A stretch of 25,997 nucleotides of DNA from NCBI GenBank assembly GCA_037147235.1, contig JBAWVO010000061.1, forward strand, positions 1 through 25,997, given 5' to 3'. The stretch's first letter is position 1; every line of letters starts with the position of its first letter. The notes under the pieces were generated by a model that was given only the letters and a program-made list of their open reading frames with translations, was not told where the DNA came from and did not search any database. The DNA is from JANXQG01 sp037147235 (GTDB taxonomy: Bacteria > Planctomycetota > Planctomycetia > Pirellulales > Thermoguttaceae). This document shows positions 14,910 through 22,223 of the stretch, one piece after another. The position numbers and the translations under genes were made by a program.

Positions 14910-15485
14910 TTATGCGTATCGCAACGGCTCGTTCTGAGAGAAGCTCCAGAGCATTTGCGATTCCCCGGCCGCGCTGTCTGGAACATCTTCCGCAACGTCC
15001 GAGGGGAGCGTCAAACGGATCACGGCGGGCGAATGGCGAAGAAAACGTCCGAAAAGTGAATGCAGCCGCGTCTGCGCAACGACGGTCAGGCCACGGAATC
15101 GGGAATCATGGCGAATGGTCCGCCCGGTGCGAAAGCGAACTTCGCGACCCTTGCCCAGCGGATAGTCGACATCGACTCCGATCTCGAAAGTTACAGTCTT
15201 GCCCTGATGCCGCCGCGGGATGGCCACGGGGAATTTCGCGATCCCAAAGCCGGCCGGGCCACATGGAATGTCGGGCGAGACGGTCGCCACGCTGGCACCT
15301 GTCGGCCGCAAGGCGATTCGGGCGGTCACCGGCCCAAGATAGCGGCTCTGGAACATGATCGTGAACATGGCCACGGCATCTTCGCGGTCCAACGAGATGC
15401 CGAAGCAGAATCCGTCTCGCTCGAAGAATTTGTCCTTGCAGAGGCTCAGATAGTCCGGCGCGCCGATCAGGGAAATAGGTTTCAA
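14910..15485 (-). CDS. Conserved-looking protein of unknown function
   Basis: I do not recognise this family. The frame encodes 191 residues from a TTG start (15483-15485) with GGAG about nine bases upstream; no nearer ATG gives a comparable product. It begins ISLIGAPDYLSLCKDKFFERDGF in patterned alpha/beta form, then is strand-rich in the middle (YLGPVTARIALRPTG, TFEIGVDVDYPLGKG), which suggests a beta-sandwich or jelly-roll core. There is no signal peptide or membrane span. A good promoter match (TTGTAA-17-TATAAT) is found just upstream on the same strand, which supports the gene as real. It sits between dnaB and the T6SS cluster, on the opposite strand from both. Confidence 0.62.
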   Translation of the reverse strand: MKPISLIGAPDYLSLCKDKFFERDGFCFGISLDREDAVAMFTIMFQSRYLGPVTARIALRPTGASVATVSPDIPCGPAGFGIAKFPVAIPRRHQGKTVTFEIGVDVDYPLGKGREVRFRTGRTIRHDSRFRGLTVVAQTRLHSLFGRFLRHSPAVIRLTLPSDVAEDVPDSAAGESQMLWSFSQNEPLRYA

Positions 15486-15526
15486 GCCAAAACTCCAACA
15501 GAAAAGAAGCGGATGAGCTTTTCTTC

Positions 15527-15555
15527 ATTATAATCTGGACGGTCGCGAATTACAA
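15527..15555 (-). promoter_or_regulatory. Candidate sigma70-type promoter of the unknown minus-strand gene
   Basis: On the minus strand TTGTAA (15555-15550) and TATAAT (15532-15527) are separated by 17 bases. Initiation near 15520 gives a leader of about 35 bases before the TTG start. The -10 region ATTATAAT is nearly palindromic and so also reads TATAAT on the plus strand, but no -35 box matches there. Confidence 0.55.
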
Positions 15556-15861
15556 AAACAAGTTCGTCACCCCAATCTTTTGCTGTATTCAGCCGGATTT
15601 ATCGTCGCTATTCGCATGATCAGTTCCAAATCATGGAGTTTGCCTATTTTACTAATTTTCACAACCCTACCGCAGGCACTTGTTTATCTCATAAAGCTGG
15701 GGTAAACTTAGCGAGTGGATTAGGCGGTTCAGAGGGGGGCTTTTTCAGAAGCTGCCGCAAAACCTGGAACACAGGCCCGAATGGCTATGTGATAGGTCCG
15801 GTTTCGCAACAGCTTCTAAGTGCTTTCTCGCGAACAGCTAGCTTTAAGGTAGGGCAAACGC
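15556..15861 (+). other. Region upstream of the T6SS cluster
   Basis: About 306 bases between the unknown gene's promoter and tssA, without a convincing ORF. It is less GC-rich than its surroundings. A weak promoter match, TTGTTT (15680-15685), 17 bases, TAAACT (15703-15708), would start transcription about 145 bases before tssA. I looked for a sigma54 -24/-12 site (GG-10-GC) and did not find one. Confidence 0.35.
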
Positions 15862-16977
15862 ATGGGCAGTGCATCAACCATCGATCTCCAGCGACTTCTC
15901 CAACCGATTCCGGGCAGCAGTCCAACGGGTAGGGATTTGCGAACCCAAGATTCCGATTCGCACGAGTCAGTGTATTGGCAACTTCGGTCGGCTCGAAACG
16001 AGTCGGGCGAAATTGAACGGAAATACATTACCGATCCCAGCAATGCTGATTATGATCTGAATCGTTGCCGCTGGTCGGAAATCATTGCAAAGGCAGTTGA
16101 CGTTCTTGCCCAACAATCCAAGGATCTCGAGGTTACGGCCTGGCTTTGTGATTCGCTTTTGCGAGTGCATGGGTTTGCCGGCCTGCGAGATGGGCTACGG
16201 CTTACACGAGAACTTGTGGAAAACCACTGGGACACACTTTATCCCAGCCTCGATACGTCGGGCGAAGGAATCGCAGTGCGTCTGAACCAGTTTGGAGGCT
16301 TGTTCCGCGCTCGCCAACATCCGGCACTTCGAGTTCCTCTTACCGAGGGCGATAAGTTTACCGAACTCGATTACGAGCAAGCGCAAACCCTCGACAAACT
16401 AGCCGACCCCAAAGAGAAAGCGGCTCGCGTCGCCAAGGGCGAAGTTACCCTACAGAAGTTCACGGAGGCCGTCCGTGAGACTTCGACGTCGTTCTTGAAA
16501 GCCCTCGTGGAGGACATTGAGGAAAGCTTGGCCGAGGGCGAAAAACTCGTCGCGGCTCTCAAGCCAAAGTGTGGGAAAAACGAGCGGGGAGAGGACCTAG
16601 TACCGTCCGCCCGCGAGTTCACCGAGGTGCTCAAGAGGGTTCTTGCCGTCGTCCGGCTCGTGGCAGGCGACCGCATTACGAAGGCTCCTTCGGCAGCCGC
16701 GCCCGAAGGGGTCAGCAAGCAGGAATTGGGCGGCGCGGCGGCAGAGGCGGCTCAGCCCAAGGAATTGACCCGCGATACGGCACTTTCACGACTCCGCGAC
16801 CTGGCCGATTTCTTCCGGCAGTCCGAGCCACACAGCCCGATCTCCCATCACTTGGAAGAAGCGGTTCGCTGGGGACAATTGCCGTTGGCGGAATTGCTTA
16901 CCGAATTGATTCCCGACGAGAATGCACGAAAAGCGTTGTTTACTCGCATCGGCATTGTTGTGCCGGTGAAAAAGTAA
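15862..16977 (+). CDS. tssA: T6SS assembly/cap protein TssA
   Basis: TssA (ImpA) helps start and cap the growing type VI sheath-tube and contacts the baseplate and membrane complex. This 371-residue protein has an ImpA N-terminal domain, residues ~5-130, with the opening LLQPIPGSSPTGRDL (12-26). A charged middle with likely helices follows. The C-terminal ~60 residues run from TRDTALSRLRDLADFFRQSEPHSPISHHLEEA to the end; the SP.S..L..A..W...PL..L pattern is the oligomer-forming end of the TssA1-like class. Shine-Dalgarno AAGGTAGGG precedes the ATG. It is the first gene of the plus-strand T6SS unit, 21 bases before tssB. Confidence 0.93.
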   Translation: MGSASTIDLQRLLQPIPGSSPTGRDLRTQDSDSHESVYWQLRSARNESGEIERKYITDPSNADYDLNRCRWSEIIAKAVDVLAQQSKDLEVTAWLCDSLLRVHGFAGLRDGLRLTRELVENHWDTLYPSLDTSGEGIAVRLNQFGGLFRARQHPALRVPLTEGDKFTELDYEQAQTLDKLADPKEKAARVAKGEVTLQKFTEAVRETSTSFLKALVEDIEESLAEGEKLVAALKPKCGKNERGEDLVPSAREFTEVLKRVLAVVRLVAGDRITKAPSAAAPEGVSKQELGGAAAEAAQPKELTRDTALSRLRDLADFFRQSEPHSPISHHLEEAVRWGQLPLAELLTELIPDENARKALFTRIGIVVPVKK

Positions 16978-16998
16978 CTAAATCAGGAAGGATAAGTC

Positions 16999-17517
16999 AT
17001 GTCGAATATCTCCATTCAGCGTGTGCTCCAGAAAGTGCGCCCTCCCCGGGTGCGAATCAGTTATGATGTCCAGGTCGGAAATGCCACCGAGAAAAAGGAG
17101 CTGCCTTTTGTCGTGGGCGTGATGGGCGATTTCTCCGGAGATCCAACCCAGCCGCTCAAGAGTTTGGCCGACCGAAAGTTCATCGAGATCAGCCGCGATA
17201 ATTTTGATACGGTGATGACTCGCATGACCCCAGGACTGAACCTGCGCGTGAAAAATACCCTCGAAGACGATGGCACCGAGATGGCCGTTCAATTGAAGTT
17301 CCAGTCGATGAAAGACTTTGAACCGGCCCGGATCGTCGATCAAATCAAGCCCCTGAAGGAACTGATGGAGGCTCGCCGGAAACTGATGGAATTGAAGACC
17401 AAGGTGGACCTGGTGCCGAACCTGGAGAATCATCTCCAGGAGCTGCTCAGCGACCCCGACAAGCTGAAAAAAGCGGCTGGTGATACCGTGACCGCAGGCA
17501 ACGAGACCAAAAACTAA
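16999..17517 (+). CDS. tssB: T6SS sheath small subunit TssB (VipA/ImpB)
   Basis: TssB pairs with TssC to form the contractile sheath around the Hcp tube. It has 172 residues, the normal size. Family features are RVRISYDVQVGNATEKKELPF (residues ~17-37) leading to the VVGVMGDFSG strand-turn, RKFIEISRDNFD (59-70), and the F.P..I..QI.PL..L...R..L helix (107-130). The strong Shine-Dalgarno AGGAAGGA lies before the ATG. TssC follows 18 bases after the stop with its own AAGGAG. In clusters with TagJ, the TssB N-terminal part binds TagJ; that partner is encoded further downstream here. Confidence 0.96.
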   Translation: MSNISIQRVLQKVRPPRVRISYDVQVGNATEKKELPFVVGVMGDFSGDPTQPLKSLADRKFIEISRDNFDTVMTRMTPGLNLRVKNTLEDDGTEMAVQLKFQSMKDFEPARIVDQIKPLKELMEARRKLMELKTKVDLVPNLENHLQELLSDPDKLKKAAGDTVTAGNETKN

Positions 17518-17535
17518 TAAGGAGTACCCAGTACC

Positions 17536-19038
17536 ATGAGCAGCGCAGAACAACAACTTTCAGGGCAGGCCCAGGCCGAAGCACAGGTTGCGGAAAAGAG
17601 TCTCCTGGAGCAGTGCATCAGTGAGACTCCCCTGGAGCGAAACGAGGCCAAGGATGTGATCGATACCCTCGTGAAACAAGCGATGCAGGGTGTCGTCAAA
17701 TGGGACCGCAACGTGACGCGATCCATCAATCAGGGAATCCAGCAGATCGATGCGGCCATCTCGCGCCAACTGGCCGAGGTCATGCACCACGAGAAGTTTC
17801 GATCCCTGGAAGGCACCTGGCGCGGCCTTCAAACCATGGTGTTTGGCACGAACACGGGCAAGGACATCAAGATCAAGGTCTTGAATTGCTCAAAACGAGA
17901 TCTGTTCAAAGACCTTAGCAACGCCGTGGAGTTCGACCAGAGCCACCTCTTCAAGCATATCTATACCTCGGAATTCGATATGCCGGGCGGACAGCCCTAC
18001 GGCATCATGGTCGGCGATTACGAATTCAGCAATCATCCCGAGGACGTGGAACTTTTAGGGAAGATTTCGGGCGTGGCGGCTGGCGCGTTCTGTCCCTTTA
18101 TTTCTGCCGCGGCACCGGAATTGTTCGGCTTCAAAAATTGGGAGGACCTGCCCAAGGTGCGGTCCTTGGGTGACATCTTTGAATCGGACAAGTACGCCAA
18201 GTGGCGATCATTCCGGGCGATGGACGACTCGCGCTTTGTGATACTCACCATGCCGCGGGTTCTGGCCCGCTTGCCTTACGGCGATTTGACCAAGAAGGTC
18301 GACGAGTTTCGTTATGAGGAGGTTGCCTCCGGGTCTAGCGGCGAGCAGATCAAGGTTCCGGCGGATCAGTTCTGCTGGATGAACGCATCCTATGTTTATG
18401 GCACCTTGATGGCCGATTGCTTCAATTACTACGGTTGGTGTACGCGGATTCGCGGTGCGGACAGCGGCGGCAAGGTCTTTGGCCTGCCGACGTACGTCTT
18501 CACCAGCGACGACGGCGACGAGGCCACGCAATGCCCCACGGAAGTGGCGATCACCGATCGTCGTGAGGCGGAGCTTTCCGATCTTGGCTTTCTGCCGGTC
18601 TGTCACTACAAGCGGACCGACTACGCGGTGTTCTTCGGAGCACAAACGGCGCAGAAGGCAAAGAAGTATGAAGGTCCCGATGGCGTGCAAGCCACGGAAA
18701 ACGCCGCCATTTCAGCGCGGCTGCCCTACGTGATGGCCACGTCGCGAATCGCACATTATCTGAAGGTCATGGCTCGCGACAAGATCGGAAGCTTCATGGA
18801 GCGAGCCGATTGCGAGAAGTGGCTGAATACCTGGATCATGAACTATGTGCTGGCCGATCGGTTTGGCAGCGAGTCGGACAAGGCGAAACTACCGCTCGCC
18901 GAAGCACGGATCGACGTGAGCGAAGTACCCGGTGAGCCGGGTCACTATAGTGCCGTCGCCTACTTGCGCCCATGGCTGCAGTTGGAGGCCTTAACCGCGT
19001 CGTTGCGAACGGTGACCAAGATTCCTAGTAACAAGTAG
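17536..19038 (+). CDS. tssC: T6SS sheath large subunit TssC (VipB/ImpC)
   Basis: The large sheath subunit, 500 residues as usual. After an N-terminal helix region (SLLEQCISET, ~22-31, the place where ClpV recognises VipB in studied systems) come HEKFRSLEGTWRGL (85-98), EFDQS (132-136), PGGQPYGIMVGDYEF (150-164), and late in the protein the ARDKIGSF helix and the W-containing end strand RPWLQLEAL that joins the neighbouring subunit in the handshake. AAGGAG precedes the ATG. A second TssC-like gene begins 43 bases after the stop. Confidence 0.97.
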   Translation: MSSAEQQLSGQAQAEAQVAEKSLLEQCISETPLERNEAKDVIDTLVKQAMQGVVKWDRNVTRSINQGIQQIDAAISRQLAEVMHHEKFRSLEGTWRGLQTMVFGTNTGKDIKIKVLNCSKRDLFKDLSNAVEFDQSHLFKHIYTSEFDMPGGQPYGIMVGDYEFSNHPEDVELLGKISGVAAGAFCPFISAAAPELFGFKNWEDLPKVRSLGDIFESDKYAKWRSFRAMDDSRFVILTMPRVLARLPYGDLTKKVDEFRYEEVASGSSGEQIKVPADQFCWMNASYVYGTLMADCFNYYGWCTRIRGADSGGKVFGLPTYVFTSDDGDEATQCPTEVAITDRREAELSDLGFLPVCHYKRTDYAVFFGAQTAQKAKKYEGPDGVQATENAAISARLPYVMATSRIAHYLKVMARDKIGSFMERADCEKWLNTWIMNYVLADRFGSESDKAKLPLAEARIDVSEVPGEPGHYSAVAYLRPWLQLEALTASLRTVTKIPSNK

Positions 19039-19081
19039 TGGCCTGTCAGATCTCAACGGGCGAATCAGGATCTGGAGTCCC

Positions 19082-20602
19082 ATGGAGTCTCGCCAGTACG
19101 ACCAAGTCGCTTGGCAGTCGTGCGAGGATGCCTCGTTAGGCCTCCTCGAACTCGTATGCCGTCCGTCCGAGTCGATGATTACAAGCCTGATAGCTTCGGA
19201 TCGTCCAGACGATCCGCTAGCCGAGCCACCCTCATGGGAAGCGGCGGTTCGCTACTACCACGTCCGCACCGGCCGACTGCCGGATTGCAAAGACAGGCTC
19301 ATCAACCTGCTCAGCCGCGACGTGGCCGAGTTGGATCGATGTCTTGGCGAGCAAGTCGACGCGGTTCTGCATCACCCGCGTTTTCAGAGCCTGGAAGCCG
19401 CCTGGCGGGGACTGGAACTGTTGATCGAGGGAACCGGCGGACAGGAAAACCTCAAGGTCAAGGTGTTGCACCTACCCAAGGCTCAATTGGACGCCGATCT
19501 GCACGGAGCCATCGAATTCGACCAGAGCGCCTTCTTTCGTAAGGTCTATGAAGAAGAATACGGGATGGCCGGCGGCGAGCCTTATGGGATACTTCTTGGA
19601 AACTATGAATTCCGAAACAGCCCCAGCGATATCGAATTGCTTTCCAAGATCAAAGAGGTGGCGGCCGCTGCTTTTGCCCCGTTCGTTGCGGGTGTCGATC
19701 CGATGCTGTTCGGGCTGCCGCATTTTGGGCTACTCCCCCGGATCTCCAATCTGGGGGAGTTATTCAACAGTCTGAAATTTTTGAAATGGAATGCCTTGCG
19801 CGAGCAGGAGGATTCCCGCTACCTGGGTCTTGTCCTGCCGCGAATCGCGATGCGGCTTCCCTATACGCGGGATCCGCAGCGAGTGGATGGATTCGTGTAT
19901 GAAGAAGATGTTTCAGCCGCCGACGGCATGTCTTATTTGTGGGGCAACGCGGCGTTTGCGTTTGGCAATGTCGTGATTCGCGCCTTTGCGCTGAGCGGTT
20001 GGTTTGCCGATATTCGCGGAATTGCCGGCGGGGCGGACTCGGGGGGCGTGGTCGATCTGCCGTCGCAATCCTTCGGCACCGATCGGCCCGGCGTTGCGGT
20101 CAAGTGTTCCATCGATTCGATCCTCAGCGAAGCCCGCGATAAGGAACTCAGCGACTTGGGTTTTATTACCCTCTGCGACTGCGAAGACACTGCGTACTCG
20201 GCATTCTTTGCCAACCAATCGATCCAAAAGACGAAGGTCTACCATGAGGAAGAGGGCACCACGAATGCGCGGATCTCGTCGATGTTGCAGTACGTTTTCT
20301 GTGCCTCGCGATTTGCCCACTATTTGAAAGTGATTGGCCGCGATAAAGTCGGCCAAGTTCCGGATCGGAGGCAACTCCAATCTTTGCTGCACGACTGGAT
20401 CCACCAATACGTGGCCGCCGACCCCGGCGCGTCGGCGGCCACGCGAGCCAAGTATCCCTTGCGAGAAGCCCTGATCGAAATCGACGAGCATCCGGCCGAC
20501 CCGGGACATTTTCGCTTGAAGCTCTTTCTCGCGCCCCACGTTCAGCTCGACCAATTGTCGGCCGGCATTCGGCTTGTGACCGCGTTACCCAAGGCCCAGT
20601 GA
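19082..20602 (+). CDS. Second TssC-like sheath protein (ImpD type)
   Basis: A full-length paralogue of TssC (506 residues) with every landmark of the family: HHPRFQSLEAAWRGL (97-111), EFDQS (145-149), AGGEPYGILLGNYEF (163-177), DSRYLGLVLPRIAMRLPY, GRDKVGQ and the end strand HVQLDQLSAGIRLVTALP. By eye it differs from the first TssC over much of its length, and its first ~95 residues differ clearly (a longer lead with LGLLELV, a Pro-rich turn, then RLPDCKDRLINLL). So it is an old duplicate, not a recent copy. The rhizobial imp locus has a second such gene (impD) at this position. It may form mixed sheaths, or act at the sheath ends; both are inference. Start ATG 19082 has GGAG five bases upstream. 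Confidence 0.92.
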   Translation: MESRQYDQVAWQSCEDASLGLLELVCRPSESMITSLIASDRPDDPLAEPPSWEAAVRYYHVRTGRLPDCKDRLINLLSRDVAELDRCLGEQVDAVLHHPRFQSLEAAWRGLELLIEGTGGQENLKVKVLHLPKAQLDADLHGAIEFDQSAFFRKVYEEEYGMAGGEPYGILLGNYEFRNSPSDIELLSKIKEVAAAAFAPFVAGVDPMLFGLPHFGLLPRISNLGELFNSLKFLKWNALREQEDSRYLGLVLPRIAMRLPYTRDPQRVDGFVYEEDVSAADGMSYLWGNAAFAFGNVVIRAFALSGWFADIRGIAGGADSGGVVDLPSQSFGTDRPGVAVKCSIDSILSEARDKELSDLGFITLCDCEDTAYSAFFANQSIQKTKVYHEEEGTTNARISSMLQYVFCASRFAHYLKVIGRDKVGQVPDRRQLQSLLHDWIHQYVAADPGASAATRAKYPLREALIEIDEHPADPGHFRLKLFLAPHVQLDQLSAGIRLVTALPKAQ

Positions 20603-20652
20603 CAATAAAAAGTTTTGTTTCGGCTTGTACAGAAACCTAGATCGAACCCGTA

Positions 20653-20674
20653 GGATGGGCTTCCAAGTCCGTCC
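20653..20674. repeat. Short inverted repeat before tagJ
   Basis: 20653-20662 and 20665-20674 are inverted copies with two mismatches (G-T type), able to form a nine-pair hairpin with a four-base loop. It ends directly before the upstream ATG at 20675, which is one reason to prefer the GTG at 20717 as the tagJ start. Confidence 0.55.
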
Positions 20675-20716
20675 ATGAAATCGAGAATCCATCCCACAGA
20701 AAGGGAGCCACTCATC

Positions 20717-21544
20717 GTGGACGCTTTACAACTGTTCCGTGACGGCAGCCTACAGGAAGCGATTGCCGCGTGTACTCGCGAGGTGCAGAGTCACCCCGGC
20801 CAGCCCGATCACCGTGACCTGCTGAGCCAATTGCTCTGTTTTACCGGTGAACTGGAACGAGCCGACAAGCACCTGGAGATTTTGGGCACGCAGTTTCCTG
20901 ACCGTGCTCCCGTGGTAAGCCTGATCCGGCAACTGATCAGGGCATCCAAGGCCCGGCAACAATTCTACGACGAAGGCCGGGTGCCGGAGTTCACCGAGAC
21001 GCCGCCCGTATATCTTCAGCACTACTTGCAGGCATCGATTTGCTTCCGTCAGGGTGAAGCGGACGAAGCGGCCCGACTGCTCACGAGCGCGGAAGCATTG
21101 CGTCCCCAACTGGCGGGACGGTGCAACGGCCAGCAGTTTCAGGATCTGCGAGACGCCGACGATCTCACCGCGGCGTTCCTGGAAATCTTTACGACGACGG
21201 GGAAGTATTATTGGATCCCCCTGGAAAACATTCGACGGATCATGCTCCACCCGATTGAAAGTCCCCTGGACGTGCTTTGGCGTCGATGCCAGATCCAAGC
21301 CACCGCCTGTTCCGAGGGAATCGTTTATGTGCCCCAACTCTACGCGGGCACCTTCCGCGCCGAGGATGAATCGCTGCGACTGGGCCGCGGCACGGAATGG
21401 TTCGGGCCTGACGAAGGCCCCGTCCGGGGCATTGGTCATCGGATCTTCTGGATCGACGATACGACACGCCCCTTCGTGGAGATCCAAAACCTGGAGATCG
21501 AAGAAGTCATCAAGCCCGCGGAGGAATCGTCACCCCAAGCTTAG
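20717..21544 (+). CDS. tagJ: T6SS accessory protein TagJ (ImpE)
   Basis: ImpE/TagJ proteins bind the N-terminal part of TssB and modulate sheath handling in one subset of type VI systems. This copy has 275 residues from GTG 20717, which has AAGGGAG nine bases upstream; an ATG at 20675 would add 14 residues but follows a hairpin without a ribosome site. The family opening ALQLFRDGSLQEAI...V..HP....HR.LL.QLLCFTGELERADKHLE is a TPR-like pair of helices. The C-terminal half has PLDVLWRRCQIQA and the G.R.FW strand. Its presence places the system with TagJ-type T6SSs. The TAG stop is made at the edge of the 112-bp element. Confidence 0.92.
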   Translation: MDALQLFRDGSLQEAIAACTREVQSHPGQPDHRDLLSQLLCFTGELERADKHLEILGTQFPDRAPVVSLIRQLIRASKARQQFYDEGRVPEFTETPPVYLQHYLQASICFRQGEADEAARLLTSAEALRPQLAGRCNGQQFQDLRDADDLTAAFLEIFTTTGKYYWIPLENIRRIMLHPIESPLDVLWRRCQIQATACSEGIVYVPQLYAGTFRAEDESLRLGRGTEWFGPDEGPVRGIGHRIFWIDDTTRPFVEIQNLEIEEVIKPAEESSPQA

Positions 21545-21654
21545 GACCGGCGCATCAATAAGTGTCGCAAGAAAAGTAGCAGGCACACTCCGTGTGCCGT
21601 CTGCCCCCGCTCGGCGAATTCGCAAAACACGACAGTTATTGGTGCTCCAGTCCT
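21543..21654 (+). mobile_element. 112-bp MITE-like element, copy B, inside the T6SS cluster
   Basis: Exactly 112 bases, with seven differences from the copy at 25320 by hand alignment. The ends pair as an imperfect inverted repeat. It overlaps the last two bases of the tagJ stop codon and ends 15 bases before tssE, thus filling the whole tagJ-tssE gap. TA lies on both flanks. Confidence 0.9.
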
Positions 21655-21669
21655 TAACGAACTATCGCC

Positions 21670-22158
21670 ATGCCAGACCTTAATCGCGTTTCACCGCTGA
21701 TGCCCTCGATTCTCGATCGCCTGCTCGGTCAGGAGGCTCCGAAAAACGAGGAAATCGAGCGCAATCCCACGCAGCTTTTGCGCAATCTGAAGGCTTCCTT
21801 GCTTCGGGATTTGGAGAATCTGTTGAACACGCGCTGCCGTTGCGGATCGTTCCCCCCGGAATTCTCCGAGCTGCAAACATCGCTTGTAAACTACGGAATC
21901 CCCGACTTTACCGGCACAACGGCCGGCTCGATCGTTGGCCGGCAGGACTTTTTGGCCATGGTTCGGTCTGCCGTGGAAAGATTCGAGCCGCGATTGCAGC
22001 GAGTAAACGTCAGCCTGCTGAATGACAAAGATCCCTTGGACCGTGTGCTTCGATTCCGCATTGAAGGTGTTTTGGTGACCAACTACGACGATGAACCCGT
22101 CATGTTCGTGTCGACAATGGAGCCTTCGTCGGGTAAATATAAGGTGTCCAGCGGCTGA
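21670..22158 (+). CDS. tssE: T6SS baseplate protein TssE (gp25-like)
   Basis: TssE is the gp25-like wedge component that links the baseplate (with TssF, TssG and TssK) to the first sheath ring. It has 162 residues with SILDRLL (13-19), LRDLENLLNTR (45-55), the SLVNYGIPDF motif (71-80) and RFEPRL (104-109) followed by paired strands typical of the GPW/gp25 fold. The EAPK-rich N-terminal end is normal. No Shine-Dalgarno is seen in the 15 bases between the 112-bp element and the ATG, so translation may depend on another route or be weak. Confidence 0.95.
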   Translation: MPDLNRVSPLMPSILDRLLGQEAPKNEEIERNPTQLLRNLKASLLRDLENLLNTRCRCGSFPPEFSELQTSLVNYGIPDFTGTTAGSIVGRQDFLAMVRSAVERFEPRLQRVNVSLLNDKDPLDRVLRFRIEGVLVTNYDDEPVMFVSTMEPSSGKYKVSSG

Positions 22159-22182
22159 GCAATACTGTCCAATAACAAATGC

Positions 22183-22206
22183 AGGACGGGCTGAAAAGGC
22201 CGTCCT
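22183..22206. repeat. Hairpin between tssE and tssF
   Basis: Seven-bp perfect arms (22183-22189 and 22200-22206) around a GGCTGAAAAGG loop. It lies 24 bases after the tssE stop and 17 before the tssF start. No T-run follows at once, so a processing or stability role is more likely than termination. Confidence 0.5.
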
Positions 22207-22223
22207 CTAAGAAGGTTTTGAAG

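Noticed and set aside
15556..15861. Sigma54 promoter before the T6SS cluster
   Set aside because: No GG-10-GC pair in the right context was found; only a weak sigma70-like match is present.
15633..15932. 99-codon ORF upstream of and into tssA
   Set aside because: Overlaps tssA in another frame, has no ribosome site, and its composition is not protein-like.
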